From Sediminicoccus rosea (GTDB lineage: Bacteria > Pseudomonadota > Alphaproteobacteria > Acetobacterales > Acetobacteraceae): 64,000 nucleotides of DNA. A program made the position numbers and the translations under genes. Shown one piece after another: positions 1-9,534 of this stretch. The stretch lies in assembly GCF_033547095.1 (NCBI RefSeq), contig NZ_CP137852.1, forward strand, positions 2,535,501 through 2,599,500, written 5' to 3'. Below the pieces are notes generated by a model. That model searched no databases. It was not told where the DNA came from and saw nothing but the letters and a program-made list of their open reading frames with translations. Positions within the stretch are counted from its first letter, which is position 1; every line of letters begins with the position of its first letter.

Positions 1-2
1 GC

Positions 3-476
3 AATCCGGAGGAGGGCGAGCTTCGCCCGCAGCTGCTGGACCGCTTCGGCCTCTCCATCGAGGTGACGACGCCCTCCGACCTGCCGACCCGCATCGAGGT
101 CATCAAGCGGCGCGACGCCTTCGAGCGTGACCCGCCCGGCTTCTGCGCCCAGTGGCAGCCGGAGGAGGAGGCGCTGCGCGCCCGCATCCTCGCGGCGCGG
201 GACCTGCTGCCACGCGTCGAACTGGCCGATGACGTGCTGGAGATGGCGGCGAAGCTCTGCATGACCGCCGGCACGGATGGCTTGCGCGGCGAGCTGACGC
301 TGATGCGCACCGCGCGTGCGCTGGCCGCCTTCGAGGGCGCCACGCAGGTCAGCCTCGACCATCTGCGCCGGCTCGCGCCCATGGCGCTGCGCCACCGTCT
401 GCGTCGCAACCCGCTGGATGACGCGGTGGCCTCCACCCGCGTGGCCCGCGCGGTGCAGGAGGTCTTCGGGCCGTGA
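3..476 (+). CDS. bchI: Magnesium chelatase subunit I, 3' end (partial)
   Basis: This is the C-terminal part of the AAA+ ATPase subunit of Mg-chelatase, which works with BchD and BchH to insert Mg2+ into protoporphyrin IX, the first committed step of bacteriochlorophyll synthesis. The frame is open from the window edge and begins with residues reading NPEEGELRPQLLDRFGL, the family motif just after sensor 1. The helical lid domain follows, ending in the typical HRLRRNPLDD segment. The Walker motifs lie outside the window. The TGA stop (474-476) overlaps the GTG start of bchD by 4 bp, so the two subunits are probably translationally coupled. Confidence 0.95.
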   Translation, partial: NPEEGELRPQLLDRFGLSIEVTTPSDLPTRIEVIKRRDAFERDPPGFCAQWQPEEEALRARILAARDLLPRVELADDVLEMAAKLCMTAGTDGLRGELTLMRTARALAAFEGATQVSLDHLRRLAPMALRHRLRRNPLDDAVASTRVARAVQEVFGP

Positions 477-2155
477 ACACGCCGGCCCGGGGGCCATCGC
501 CGGGCGAGGATGCGGCCATGGCGGCCTGCCTCCTGGCGGTGGACCCTGTCGGCCTTGGCGGCGCCGTCCTGCGCTGCCGGCCCGGCCTGGAGCGCGACCG
601 CTGGCTGTCCCAACTCCGCGCGCTGCTCCCGGGCGACATGCCGCAGCGACGCCTGCCGCCGAATATCGGCGACGACGCGCTGCTGGGCGGGCTCGACCTC
701 ACCGCCACCCTTGCGCGCGGCCGCCCGGTGCAGGCCATGGGCCTGCTGGAGGCGACGCGCGCCGGCCTGCTCGTCATGCCGATGGCCGAGCGCCTTTCCC
801 GCGCCATTGTCGCCCGGCTGACGGCGGGGCAGGAGGCGCATGGCTACGCCATGGTGGCGCTGGACGAAGGCCAGGAGGACGAGGCTCCGCCGCCTGCCCT
901 GGCCGACCGCCTGGCCTTCCAGCCCGATCTCAGCGAGGCGCCTGCGGCGTGCCCCTTCACCGGCGGCCAGGTCGCGGCCGCGCGGGACCGTCTGCCGCGC
1001 GTGGTGAGCGATGACGCGCTGATCGAGGCCATCCTGGCCACCGCCATGGCCTGCGGCATCACCTCGCTCCGCGCGCCAGCGCTGGCGTTGCGGGCCGCCC
1101 GCGCCTCGGCCGCGCTGCATGGCCGCACCGCGCCGGATGCGGAGGACGCTGCGCGCGCCGTGCGCCTGGTGCTCGGCCCGCGCGCCCTCATGCTGCCCGC
1201 GCCCCCCGAGGAGGCGCCGCCGCCCGAGCAACCGCCCGAGCCGCCGCCTGAGAGCGAGTCCAAGGCTGAGCCGCGCAACTCCGACGCGATGGAGGACGTG
1301 GTCCTCGACGCGAAGCATGCCGTGCTGCCGGCGCAGCTCCTGGCCACGCTCGCCGCCGCCGGGCTGCGCGCGCGCGTAGCGACGGCGGGCAAGCAGGGGT
1401 CGGAGCGCATTTCGCTCAAGCGCGGCCGACCCATCGGCACCCGTCCGGGCGAGCCGCGCAACGGCGCGCGCATCGCGCTGCTGGAGACGCTGCGCGCCGC
1501 CGTGCCCTGGCAAAAGCTGCGCCCGCGCCCCGCCCATGCCGCCATTGCCGTGCGGCGTGAGGATTTCCGTATCAGGCGCTTCCGCGAGCACAGCGAAAGC
1601 ACCGCGATCTTCGTGGTGGATGCCTCTGGCTCCGCCGCCCTGCACCGGCTCGCCGAGGCCAAGGGCGCGGTCGAGCTGCTGCTGGCCGAATGCTATTCGC
1701 GGCGGGACCGCGTGGCCGTCATCGCCTTTCGCGGCAAGGCGGCCGAGCTGCTCCTGCCCCCCACGCAATCGCTGGTCCGCGCGAAGCGGGCGCTGGCTGG
1801 ACTTCCTGGCGGCGGGGCCAGCCCGCTCGCCTCGGGCATGGATGCGGCACTCGCCCTGGCGCGGCTCGAACGTCGTGCCGGGCGCACGCCGCTCATCGTC
1901 GTGCTGACGGATGGCCGCGCCAATATGGCGCGTGATGGCCGCACCGGTCGCCCTATCGCGGAGGAGGATGCGTTGGCCGTGGCCAAGCTGCTGCAGGCCG
2001 AGGCGCACAGCATCCTGGTGGTGGACACCGCGCCGCGGCCGCAGCCCTTCTCGGTCACGCTGGCCGCGGCCTGTGGCGGGCGTTGCCTGCCCCTGCCGCA
2101 GGCCGGCGCGCAGGCATTGGCGGGCACAGTACGCCTCGGGATGCAGGCGGCATGA
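473..2155 (+). CDS. bchD: Magnesium chelatase subunit D
   Basis: A 560-residue Mg-chelatase subunit that forms the two-tier ring with BchI. The N-terminal part (about 1-235) resembles the AAA+ fold but lacks recognisable Walker motifs. An acidic proline-rich linker follows (about 243-270), then a von Willebrand A domain with MIDAS DxSxS at residues 383-387 (DASGS). Length fits the family. The GTG at 473 overlaps the bchI stop as GTGA; an in-frame ATG at 518 is an alternative start. The gene ends with a 4-bp overlap with bchO. Confidence 0.95.
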   Translation: MNTPARGPSPGEDAAMAACLLAVDPVGLGGAVLRCRPGLERDRWLSQLRALLPGDMPQRRLPPNIGDDALLGGLDLTATLARGRPVQAMGLLEATRAGLLVMPMAERLSRAIVARLTAGQEAHGYAMVALDEGQEDEAPPPALADRLAFQPDLSEAPAACPFTGGQVAAARDRLPRVVSDDALIEAILATAMACGITSLRAPALALRAARASAALHGRTAPDAEDAARAVRLVLGPRALMLPAPPEEAPPPEQPPEPPPESESKAEPRNSDAMEDVVLDAKHAVLPAQLLATLAAAGLRARVATAGKQGSERISLKRGRPIGTRPGEPRNGARIALLETLRAAVPWQKLRPRPAHAAIAVRREDFRIRRFREHSESTAIFVVDASGSAALHRLAEAKGAVELLLAECYSRRDRVAVIAFRGKAAELLLPPTQSLVRAKRALAGLPGGGASPLASGMDAALALARLERRAGRTPLIVVLTDGRANMARDGRTGRPIAEEDALAVAKLLQAEAHSILVVDTAPRPQPFSVTLAAACGGRCLPLPQAGAQALAGTVRLGMQAA

Positions 2156-3036
2156 GCCTCGCTCTCACCCTCGCGCCCGAGGCGGCGAGCGCCGAGCCGC
2201 GGGAGGACTGGCCGCATCACGCCGCGAGCCGCTTCCTGCATGCGGGCGGCCTGCGCTGGCATGTGCAGATCATGGGCGAGGGACCGCCCGTGTTGCTGCT
2301 GCACGGCACCGGCGCTTCCACCCACTCCTGGCGCGGGATCATGCCCCTGCTCGCGCGGCATTATACGGTCATCGCGCCCGACCTGCCGGGCCAGGGCTTC
2401 TCGGGCGAGGCGCCGGCCGAGGCGCTTTCCATGGAGGGCATGGCCCGGGCCGTGGGCGCGCTGATGCAGGCGCTGCAGGCCGAGCCACGCCTCATCATCG
2501 GCCATTCCGCGGGGGCTGCCATCGCTGCGCGCATGTGCCTCGATGGGCTGGTGGCGCCCGCGCGCCTGGTCGCGATCAATGGCGCGCTGTTGCCGCTCGG
2601 TGGCTGGGCTGGGCAGGTCTTCTCGCCGCTCGCGCGTCTCATGGTGCGGCTGCCGGGCATGCCGCGCCTCTTCGCCTGGCGCGCGGCGGATCCGGTGGTG
2701 GTGCGCCGCCTGCTCGATGCCACAGGCTCGCATCTGGATGAGGAGGGGATCGCGCTCTACGCCCGCCTCTTCCGCCGGCCCGAGCATGTCGCCGGCACGC
2801 TCGGCATGATGGCCGCCTGGGACCTGCATGCGCTGCGGCGGGACCTGCCGCGACTCAAGACGCCGCTCCTGCTCGTCATCGGCCAGCAGGACAAGACCAT
2901 CCGGCCGACCGAGGCGCGGCGCCTTGCGCGCATCCTGCCGCAAGCGGAGATCCGCGCGCTGTCGGGCCTTGGCCATCTCGCTCATGAAGAGGCGCCCGAA
3001 GGCGTCCTGCACGCCATCCTGGAGGAACACCCATGA
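2152..3036 (+). CDS. bchO: BchO alpha/beta hydrolase
   Basis: A 294-residue alpha/beta-hydrolase found beside bchI-bchD in purple bacteria and presumed to assist Mg-chelatase; its reaction is not settled. The sequence shows the oxyanion-hole LLLHGTGAS motif, nucleophile elbow IGHSAGAA, and a C-terminal LGHLAHEE segment carrying the catalytic His. The ATG at 2152 overlaps the bchD stop (ATGA), which decides the start over an in-frame ATG 69 bp upstream. The 3' end overlaps crtB in the same way, so four genes are chained. Confidence 0.9.
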   Translation: MSLALTLAPEAASAEPREDWPHHAASRFLHAGGLRWHVQIMGEGPPVLLLHGTGASTHSWRGIMPLLARHYTVIAPDLPGQGFSGEAPAEALSMEGMARAVGALMQALQAEPRLIIGHSAGAAIAARMCLDGLVAPARLVAINGALLPLGGWAGQVFSPLARLMVRLPGMPRLFAWRAADPVVVRRLLDATGSHLDEEGIALYARLFRRPEHVAGTLGMMAAWDLHALRRDLPRLKTPLLLVIGQQDKTIRPTEARRLARILPQAEIRALSGLGHLAHEEAPEGVLHAILEEHP

Positions 3037-4061
3037 GCGACCGTTTCCAACAGGATCTCGCCGCCTGTCGAGACCTGCTGCGCGTCGGCTCCAAGAGCTT
3101 CCACGCGGCCTCGCTGCTGCTGCCGCGGCGCGTGCGCGACCCGGCCACGGCGCTCTACGCCTTCTGCCGCCTGGGCGATGACGCGGTGGATGATGCCGCC
3201 GACCCCTCCGAGGGGCTCGCGATCATGCGCGCGCGGCTCGATGCCGCCTATCGCGGCGCGCCCCAGGACCACCCAGCCGACCGCGCCTTTGCCCATGTGG
3301 TGGAGGCGCACGAGATGCCGCGCGAACTGCCCGAGGCGCTGCTCGACGGCTTCGCCTGGGACGCCGCCGGCCGCCGCTACGAGACGCTGGACGACGTGCA
3401 CGCCTATGCCGCGCGCGTGGCCGGAACGGTGGGTGCCATGATGACGCTGCTGATGGGCGTGCGCCGGCACGCCGCCCTGGCCCGCGCGACCGATCTTGGC
3501 ACCGCCATGCAGCTCACCAACATCGCGCGCGACGTGGGCGAGGATGCGCGCAATGGCCGCCTCTATCTGCCGCGCCAGTGGCTGCGCGAGGCCGATGTGG
3601 ACCCGGATGCCTTCCTGGCGAATCCGGTGTTCTCCGCCGGTGTCGCCAGCGTCACCGCGCGGCTGCTGGCCGAGGCGGGGCGGCTCTACACGCGTGCCGA
3701 ATCCGGCATCGCGATGCTGCCGCGCGACTGCCGCCCGGCGATCCGCGCTGCGCATCGCATCTATGCCGAGATCGGCGCCGAGGTGGTGCGCGCGGGGCAT
3801 GACAGCGTCTCGCGCCGGGCCGTCGTTTCCTCACGCCGCAAGATGGCGCTCCTCGCGCGTTCCTGGCTGCCGGCGATGCCGCGGCGTGCCGTCGCGCCCG
3901 AGCCGCCGCTCGCCGCCAATGCCTATCTCGTGCAGGCCGTGCCGGCCGAGGAACTTGCCATCGCGGAGCAGAGCCTGGGCGAGCGGATCGGCTGGGCGAT
4001 CGAGCTCTTCGCACAGCTCGAGGAACGGCAAAAAATCGCGCAGCGCACCGCGCAATCCTGA
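3033..4061 (+). CDS. crtB: Phytoene synthase
   Basis: A 342-residue head-to-head prenyl synthase that condenses two geranylgeranyl diphosphates to phytoene, the entry to carotenoids. Both aspartate-rich motifs are present: DDAVD at 49-53 and DVGED at 167-171. The segment AMQLTNIARDVGEDA is diagnostic. Its ATG overlaps the bchO stop by 4 bp. In Rhodobacter crtB usually follows crtI; here it is joined to the bchIDO group and no crtI lies in the window. Confidence 0.95.
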   Translation: MSDRFQQDLAACRDLLRVGSKSFHAASLLLPRRVRDPATALYAFCRLGDDAVDDAADPSEGLAIMRARLDAAYRGAPQDHPADRAFAHVVEAHEMPRELPEALLDGFAWDAAGRRYETLDDVHAYAARVAGTVGAMMTLLMGVRRHAALARATDLGTAMQLTNIARDVGEDARNGRLYLPRQWLREADVDPDAFLANPVFSAGVASVTARLLAEAGRLYTRAESGIAMLPRDCRPAIRAAHRIYAEIGAEVVRAGHDSVSRRAVVSSRRKMALLARSWLPAMPRRAVAPEPPLAANAYLVQAVPAEELAIAEQSLGERIGWAIELFAQLEERQKIAQRTAQS

Positions 4062-4066
4062 TCGCT

Positions 4067-4080
4067 TTGCGCCACATCAA
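4067..4080. promoter_or_regulatory. FNR/FnrL-like site upstream of bchE
   Basis: TTGCGCCACATCAA matches the FNR consensus TTGAT-N4-ATCAA at 8 of 10 informative positions; the right half is perfect and the left half is TTGcg. It is centred about 62 bp before the bchE start in the short crtB-bchE gap. Oxygen-independent BchE is a known FnrL target in Rhodobacter, so the placement makes sense. Binding is inferred. Confidence 0.4.
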
Positions 4081-4135
4081 GGAGGCACGCCGCACCCGCA
4101 CCTAGCTTCCCGGTGGAAGCCACGAAAGGTGCAGC

Positions 4136-5749
4136 ATGCGGATCGTCCTCGTTCATCCGAACTACCATTCGGGCGGTGCGGAAATCGCAGGCAACTGGCC
4201 ACCCGCATGGGTTGCCTATCTCGCGGGATACCTGAAGGCCGCGGGCTACACCGACATCACCTTCATCGACGCGATGACCAACAACCTGGAAGACGACCAG
4301 GTGCGGGACATGCTCGCGAAGGCGCAGCCCGATGTGATTGGCGCGACCGCGATCACGCCCGCGATCTACAAGGCGGAAGCCCTGCTGAAGCTCGCGAAGG
4401 AGGTGTGCCCAGATGCCGTCACGGTGCTGGGCGGCATCCATGGCACCTTCATGTACCAGCAGGTGCTGGCCGAGGCCCCCTGGATCGACGCCATCGTGCG
4501 CGGGGAGGGCGAGCAGGTCTTCCTCGACCTCGTCCGCTGCGTGGATGGCGGCAACTGGATGGAGGAGCGGCGCAAGGTGAAGGGCCTTGCCTTCCTCGAG
4601 GGGCAGCAGGTCATCGCCACGCCCGCGGCCCCCACCATCAAGGATCTGGACCGCATCCAGCCCGACTGGGGCGTGCTGGAATGGAGCAAGTACATCTACA
4701 TCCCGAAGGGGCGGCGCGTCGCGATCCCGAACCTGGCGCGGGGCTGCCCCTTCACCTGCTCCTTCTGTAGCCAGTGGAAGTTCTGGCGCGACTATCGTGT
4801 GCGCGACCCGAAGAAGGTGGTGGACGAGATCGAGACGCTGGTGCGCGAGCATGACGTGGGCTTCTTCATCCTGGCGGATGAGGAGCCCACCATCCACCGC
4901 AAGAAGTTCATCGAGTTCTGCCAGCTCATGATCGAGCGCAACCTGCCGGTGGAGTGGGGCATCAACACCCGCGTCACCGACATCCTGCGCGACGAGGAAC
5001 TGCTGCCGATGTACCGCAAGGCGGGCCTCGTTCATATCTCGCTCGGCACGGAGGCGGCGGCGCAGCTGAAGCTCGACCGCTTCAACAAGGAGACGACGGT
5101 CGCGCAGAACAAGAAGGCGATCGACCTGTTGCGCAAGAACGGCATCGTCTCCGAGGCGCAGTTCATCGTGGGGCTGGAGAACGAGACGGTCGAGACGCTG
5201 GAGGAGACCTACCAGATGGCGCGGGACTGGAATCCCGACATGGCGAACTGGGCCATGTACACGCCCTGGCCCTTCAGCGACCTGTTCCGCGAGCTGGGCG
5301 ACAAGGTCGAGGTCTTCGACTTCGACAAGTACAATTTCGTGACGCCGATCATGAAGCCCGACGCGATGGATCGCGCCACGCTGCTCGACCGCGTGATGCA
5401 CAATTACCGCCGCTTCTACATGAACAAGGCGCTGTTCCAGTATCCCTGGACGCGTGACAAGCGGCGCCGGAGCTACCTGCTGGGCTGCCTCAAGGCCTTC
5501 CTGAAATCGGGCTTCCAGCGGACCTTCTACGACCTGGGCAAGGTCGGCTATTGGGGGCCGCAATCGAAGAAGAAGGTGGACTTCCACTTCGACAACACGC
5601 GCAAGCTCGATGCCGAGGCGCGCGATTGGAAGAACGCCCCGCCCCGCAAGCGCGAGGTGGTGAAGGCCTGCGGCGGCGGCGACCAGCAGATGACCGAGGC
5701 CGAGATGGAGGCCCAAGGGGGGGCGGTGAAGCCGGCGCCGCGTGTCTGA
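4136..5749 (+). CDS. bchE: Anaerobic Mg-protoporphyrin IX monomethyl ester cyclase
   Basis: A 537-residue cobalamin-dependent radical SAM enzyme that builds the isocyclic ring E without oxygen, with the keto oxygen coming from water. The N-terminal B12-binding domain begins with [14 protein letters not shown] and spans about 1-140. The radical SAM cluster motif CPFTCSFC gives Cys204, Cys208 and Cys211 (CxxxCxxC). The C-terminal region ends in a proline/alanine-rich tail. The gene overlaps bchJ by 8 bp. No oxygen-dependent AcsF cyclase is visible in the window, although one may exist elsewhere. Confidence 0.95.
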   Translation: MRIVLVHPNYHSGGAEIAGNWPPAWVAYLAGYLKAAGYTDITFIDAMTNNLEDDQVRDMLAKAQPDVIGATAITPAIYKAEALLKLAKEVCPDAVTVLGGIHGTFMYQQVLAEAPWIDAIVRGEGEQVFLDLVRCVDGGNWMEERRKVKGLAFLEGQQVIATPAAPTIKDLDRIQPDWGVLEWSKYIYIPKGRRVAIPNLARGCPFTCSFCSQWKFWRDYRVRDPKKVVDEIETLVREHDVGFFILADEEPTIHRKKFIEFCQLMIERNLPVEWGINTRVTDILRDEELLPMYRKAGLVHISLGTEAAAQLKLDRFNKETTVAQNKKAIDLLRKNGIVSEAQFIVGLENETVETLEETYQMARDWNPDMANWAMYTPWPFSDLFRELGDKVEVFDFDKYNFVTPIMKPDAMDRATLLDRVMHNYRRFYMNKALFQYPWTRDKRRRSYLLGCLKAFLKSGFQRTFYDLGKVGYWGPQSKKKVDFHFDNTRKLDAEARDWKNAPPRKREVVKACGGGDQQMTEAEMEAQGGAVKPAPRV

Positions 5750-6326
5750 AGCCCGGATCGGCCCCAACGCCATCATCCGGGTGGCGGAGGCGCTGACCGG
5801 GATGCAGGGTAGGGGTGTCGCGGCCGATGTCTTCGCGGCGGCAGGCCTGTCCGAGGCGCTGCGGGATCCGCCACAGGGCATGGTGCCCGAGGCGCAGGTG
5901 GTGCGGCTGCACACCGCGCTGCGCGGCCTGCTGGGCGTGAGCACCGCGCGCGCGATCGGCGCCGAGGCGGGGCGGCGCACGGCGCATTACCTGCTGGGCC
6001 ACCGGGTGCCGCGCCCGCTCGTGATGATGCTGCCCTGGCTGCCAGCCTGGCTCTCGGCGCGCATACTGCTCGGTGCGATCTCCAGGCATTCCTGGACCTT
6101 CGCGGGGAGTGCGGCCTTCTCGGCCCGCGCCGCGCGGCCGGTCGAGGTGGGGCTGGCCGGCTGTGCCATCTGCCGTGGCGCGCATGAGCCGGGCCCGCTC
6201 TGCGACTATTATGGCGAGACGCTGGCAGGCCTGTTCCGCGCCCTCGTCTCGCGCGATTGCATGGCCGCCCAGACGAGCTGCGCCGCCGCGGGTGCGGCGG
6301 CCTGCCGCTTCGAGCTGGCCTGGTAA
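5742..6326 (+). CDS. bchJ: BchJ, V4R-domain bacteriochlorophyll accessory protein
   Basis: A 194-residue protein with a C-terminal V4R-like domain containing the motif GCAICRG and further cysteines. BchJ was first proposed as a divinyl reductase, but that activity is now assigned to other enzymes; it is better seen as a tetrapyrrole-binding accessory protein. The GTG start at 5742 lies inside the end of bchE (8-bp overlap), implying coupled translation. The gene ends the rightward transcript at a hairpin at 6353-6381. Confidence 0.85.
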   Translation: MSEARIGPNAIIRVAEALTGMQGRGVAADVFAAAGLSEALRDPPQGMVPEAQVVRLHTALRGLLGVSTARAIGAEAGRRTAHYLLGHRVPRPLVMMLPWLPAWLSARILLGAISRHSWTFAGSAAFSARAARPVEVGLAGCAICRGAHEPGPLCDYYGETLAGLFRALVSRDCMAAQTSCAAAGAAACRFELAW

Positions 6327-6352
6327 AACTCACTTCAGCCCTCACAAGCACC

Positions 6353-6381
6353 AAAGGCCAGGGCCGCCGCACCTGGCCTTT
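6353..6381. terminator. Bidirectional stem-loop between bchJ and pufC
   Basis: A perfect 10-bp stem, AAAGGCCAGG (6353-6362) with CCTGGCCTTT (6372-6381), surrounds a 9-nt loop. The stem ends in AAA/TTT, so it has a short U tract in either direction. It sits between the converging bchE-bchJ and puf transcripts, where a two-way terminator is expected. Confidence 0.75.
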
Positions 6382-6400
6382 CCGTATGGGCACCTGGCCA

Positions 6401-6434
6401 AGAAAAAGCGCGGGAAGCTCTCGCCGCCCGCGCT
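6401..6434 (-). terminator. Rho-independent terminator of the puf operon
   Basis: On the - strand AGCGCGGG pairs with CCCGCGCT (8-bp perfect stem at 6427-6434 and 6407-6414, 12-nt loop), followed at once by a T tract. It begins about 24 bp after the pufC stop, the classical layout of an intrinsic terminator for the leftward photosynthesis superoperon. Confidence 0.8.
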
Positions 6435-6457
6435 GTTGGGGAGAAGGTGGCCCGGCG

Positions 6458-7522
6458 CTAGTTGCGCGCGGGCTGCTCCAGGCCGGCCCGCCGCGGCAGC
6501 GGGTTCAGCTCAGGGTAGTCCTGCAGCATCCGCGCGCCGCGCAGGGGCTCGTTGATGCCCTGGTGGCAGGTGGTGCAGTTCACCTTCAGCGTGTCACCGA
6601 GCGGGCCCAGGCGGTGCGGCGGGAACTCAGGCCGCAGCGGCTCGATGTAGTCGTTGTTGATGGCCCGCACCATGCGGATGCCGTGCCAGGCCGTCACGCG
6701 CTGCGGCGTGCTGTCCTGCCAGCCGGAGAAGTTGCGGCTGTTGTGGCAGAAGGTGCAGTTCACGCCGAGCGAGGAGGACATGTGCATCATCAGCGAGTAG
6801 GTCCACTCGGTGCCGAGGATGCTGGCATTGTTGTCCGCCTGGCGCGAAGTGGAGGACTGCACGCCGATCGGATTGTCACGCAGCAGGTAGGGCGTGAAGG
6901 GATCGGTCGGCAGGCTGCTCAGGGCATTGGCCGCCACCGGGCGGTTCTGCTCCGGCGCGGTCGAGAGCAGGCGATGGAGGCGGGCATTGGGCGGGGAGGT
7001 GGCCCACACCGCCGCCGGAACCGCCTGGCCACGGTGGCAGGTGTAGCAGGTGACGCCCACCTGCTGGACGTGGCTGTTGTAGGTGGTGTTGATCGTCTGC
7101 ACCATCTGCAGCATGCGCCGCGCCACCGTCTTCTGGTACATGCCCTCGGCCGCGAAGTTGCCCTCGACATGGCAGCCATTGCAGCCCTGGTTCGGACCTT
7201 CGCCGGGATACACCCACTCGGTCATCGCCTGCATGATGCGGCCGAACTGCTCGACACTGAGATGACCGAGCACGCGGACGTTCTCGTAGATCTCCGAGGC
7301 GCGCGGGCTGGTCGGATCATCCTCCGCCGGCTCGAGCGCCGGCGGGGCCTGGTTGCGGGCGGTGAGCGCCGCCACGGTGCGGGGGTTGTCCACTCGCCCC
7401 ATGGAGGTGCCGCGGAAGCCACCCTGCTCGGTCGCGACCGGCGGCCGTTCGAAGGTGACGACGAAGAAGGCCAGGGCCGCCACCGCCGCGACCACGCCGC
7501 CGAAGATGAGATTGAATTTCAT
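6458..7522 (-). CDS. pufC: Photosynthetic reaction center cytochrome c subunit (tetraheme)
   Basis: A 354-residue periplasmic tetraheme cytochrome that re-reduces the special pair. Four CxxCH sites are visible: CNGCH (114-118), CYTCH (159-163), CTFCH (256-260) and CTTCH (316-320). The N-terminus has one hydrophobic segment (about 4-23) with no Cys after it. The protein is therefore probably held by an uncleaved signal anchor and not by the diacylglycerol-cysteine known from Blastochloris viridis. The ATG at 7522 has GAGGAG upstream. It lies 14 bp after pufM and ends the puf operon. Confidence 0.95.
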   Translation of the reverse strand: MKFNLIFGGVVAAVAALAFFVVTFERPPVATEQGGFRGTSMGRVDNPRTVAALTARNQAPPALEPAEDDPTSPRASEIYENVRVLGHLSVEQFGRIMQAMTEWVYPGEGPNQGCNGCHVEGNFAAEGMYQKTVARRMLQMVQTINTTYNSHVQQVGVTCYTCHRGQAVPAAVWATSPPNARLHRLLSTAPEQNRPVAANALSSLPTDPFTPYLLRDNPIGVQSSTSRQADNNASILGTEWTYSLMMHMSSSLGVNCTFCHNSRNFSGWQDSTPQRVTAWHGIRMVRAINNDYIEPLRPEFPPHRLGPLGDTLKVNCTTCHQGINEPLRGARMLQDYPELNPLPRRAGLEQPARN

Positions 7523-7536
7523 GTCTCGCTCTCCTC

Positions 7537-8493
7537 TCAGCGGCCGGGCACGGGGATGACACCCCACACCGCCGGATAGGCCGGTGCGAAGCGCTTCTCG
7601 ACCGCCCACAAGTACCAGTTGTCCACCACGGTGCCCGTCAGCAGGATGCCGATGCCGCCGGTAATGGGCGTCAGGATGGCGAACCACCAGGCCCAGCGGT
7701 GGATGCTCTCGTAGGTCGCGTTGAAGCCCATGGTCCAGCGCCAGAAGATGCCGGCACGCTCGGCCGCGGTGCCGCGATCCACCGCCTGCTCCACCTCACG
7801 CTCGCCGCCGAAGCGGCCCACGGCCAGGATCGTGGCGCCATGCATCGCGAAGAGCAGCGTGGAGCCGTAGAGGAAGACGATCGAGAGCGCGTGGAACGGG
7901 TTGTAGAAGAGGTTCCCGTAGCGGATGGAGAAGGCCGCGGTCCAATCCAGGTGCGGGAAGATGCCGAAGGGCACCGCCTCGCTCCAGGAGCCCATCAGGA
8001 TCGGGCGGATGAAGCCCAGCACCAGGTAGAGCCAGACCGCGCCCATGAAGGCGTAGAAGGTGTGCTGGCCGAGGCCCAGAGCCGCCGCACGGCGCCAGAT
8101 CCGCGCCGCCCAGAGGAACATGGAGGCGGTCAGGAAGAAGCCCGCCGCCAGCCACCAGCCACCCTCGGCGAGGGGCGGGATCCGCAGCCCATGCTTGGGC
8201 AGCGGCGCCTCGAGCGCCAGCCAGGGCAGCAGCTTGATGAACTGGACGACGTTCCAGTTCACCGAGGCCAGCATGTTGAGCCCGATGATCTCAAAGGCGA
8301 TGAAGCCGCAGAGGATCGAGAGCACGCCGAGGTTGCCCAGGTAGAAGGGCCCGATCTGCGCATCCGCGAAGTAGCCCAGCAGCCGGCTGGTCATCGGGTG
8401 TCCGATCCGGGCGTCGTTGCCCGGAGGGAGCTTCACGCCGGGATAGTGCGGCCCGGATGGCTGCAGCCGCGTGAAGAGGTATTGGTATTCCAT
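7537..8493 (-). CDS. pufM: Photosynthetic reaction center M subunit
   Basis: A 318-residue membrane subunit that with PufL binds the special pair, bacteriopheophytins, quinones and non-heme iron. Five hydrophobic helices are visible. The segments [21 protein letters not shown] and ESIHRWAWW carry expected chlorophyll and iron histidines. The start [11 protein letters not shown] at 8493 was chosen because family members begin with this sequence; upstream frame extension is spurious. It lies 17 bp after pufL. Confidence 0.97.
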   Translation of the reverse strand: MEYQYLFTRLQPSGPHYPGVKLPPGNDARIGHPMTSRLLGYFADAQIGPFYLGNLGVLSILCGFIAFEIIGLNMLASVNWNVVQFIKLLPWLALEAPLPKHGLRIPPLAEGGWWLAAGFFLTASMFLWAARIWRRAAALGLGQHTFYAFMGAVWLYLVLGFIRPILMGSWSEAVPFGIFPHLDWTAAFSIRYGNLFYNPFHALSIVFLYGSTLLFAMHGATILAVGRFGGEREVEQAVDRGTAAERAGIFWRWTMGFNATYESIHRWAWWFAILTPITGGIGILLTGTVVDNWYLWAVEKRFAPAYPAVWGVIPVPGR

Positions 8494-8510
8494 TGTGGCG
8501 TCCCTTCCTC

Positions 8511-9335
8511 TCAATTCCAGATCGGCAGCTGAAGCCACCAGTTCCACCATTCCGGCCAGCCGCGGGTCCAGAACGGACCGCTGATGACGATGCACACCGC
8601 GCTCCAGAAGCCGGCCGAGAGTGCGACGAACAGGCCGAGGCGGTGAATGCCCAGCGTGCCGATCGAGTAGCCGATGAAGTCGCGGTAGAAGGTGTTCTCA
8701 TGCTCGGGAGTCTTCACCGGCTCCCCCTTGGCGGGGTTGATCGCGGCCAGCACGAGCGAGGCATGGAGCGAGAGCGCGAGGGTCGTGGTGAAGAAGAAGG
8801 TCACCGCGATCATGTGCGCCGGATTGTAGTGGAAGTGCAGGTACTGGTACCCGACGTTCGACACCCAATCGAGGTGGCTGAAAATGCCGTAGGGGAAGGC
8901 ATGTCCCCAGGCGCCCATCAGCACGGGGCGGATCACGACGAGCGTGATGTAGGCGAAGACCGCCATGCCGTAGGCCCAGGGGATGTGCATCCCCATGCCG
9001 AGCTTGCGGGCGATTTCGGCCTGGCGGAGAGCCCAGGAGACGAAGGCGCCGATCGCGCAGATGGTGATGGCCTGCCACAGGCCGCCCTCGTACATCGGCG
9101 CGAGGCCGAGGCCGTATTTCAGGTCGGGCGGGGCGATGTTGATCAGCCAGGGATTCCAGGTGCCGCCATGCGCGGCGCCCACCAGAATCAGGCCGACACC
9201 GACCAGGGTGAAAAAGATCGTCGTGACGCCGAAGAAGCCGACATAGAAGGGTCCGACCCAGAAGTCGAAGAGATCCCCTCCCACCAGCGTTCCGCCGCGG
9301 ACGCGATATTTTTGTTCGAAACTCAGCATCGCCAT
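8511..9335 (-). CDS. pufL: Photosynthetic reaction center L subunit
   Basis: A 274-residue reaction-center core subunit. It begins [20 protein letters not shown], the near-invariant family start, and contains [20 protein letters not shown] with the bacteriochlorophyll-binding histidines. Five transmembrane helices can be traced. It is separated from pufA by 224 bp rich in stem-loops, which suggests that its message is processed away from the LH1 message. Confidence 0.97.
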   Translation of the reverse strand: MAMLSFEQKYRVRGGTLVGGDLFDFWVGPFYVGFFGVTTIFFTLVGVGLILVGAAHGGTWNPWLINIAPPDLKYGLGLAPMYEGGLWQAITICAIGAFVSWALRQAEIARKLGMGMHIPWAYGMAVFAYITLVVIRPVLMGAWGHAFPYGIFSHLDWVSNVGYQYLHFHYNPAHMIAVTFFFTTTLALSLHASLVLAAINPAKGEPVKTPEHENTFYRDFIGYSIGTLGIHRLGLFVALSAGFWSAVCIVISGPFWTRGWPEWWNWWLQLPIWN

Positions 9336-9393
9336 GGATTGATGCTCCTGTCAGGGCAGCGCCGAAGCCCGCCCGGGTGTGTCGTCATCCTCG

Positions 9394-9414
9394 GCAGCGG
9401 GCGACGCCCGCTGC
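9394..9414 (-). promoter_or_regulatory. Strong stem-loop in the pufA-pufL gap (1)
   Basis: GCAGCGGGCG pairs with CGCCCGCTGC around a single central base, giving a very stable hairpin 59 bp before pufL. It has no T tract, so it is more likely an mRNA stabiliser or processing element than a terminator. Comparable pufA-pufL hairpins in Rhodobacter block 3'-5' decay of the LH1 mRNA. Confidence 0.6.
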
Positions 9415-9470
9415 GCATGCCTCGCCCACTGCCGTGGAGCGACACTCTTCGCCCGGGCTGGGAGGGGATC

Positions 9471-9496
9471 GGATCACGCCCCGAAGGACGTGATCC
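9471..9496 (-). promoter_or_regulatory. Stem-loop in the pufA-pufL gap (2)
   Basis: GGATCACG (9471-9478) and CGTGATCC (9489-9496) form a perfect 8-bp stem with a 10-nt loop. It is the middle of three hairpins between LH1 and reaction-center genes. Confidence 0.6.
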
Positions 9497-9534
9497 GCAT
9501 GCCCTCGTCAGTACGAGCAGCGAGACCCGCGAGC

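Noticed and set aside
3923-5980. Open frame of about 685 codons on the - strand opposite bchE
   Set aside because: His/Leu/Arg-rich low-complexity translation typical of antisense GC-rich frames; bchE on the other strand is beyond doubt.
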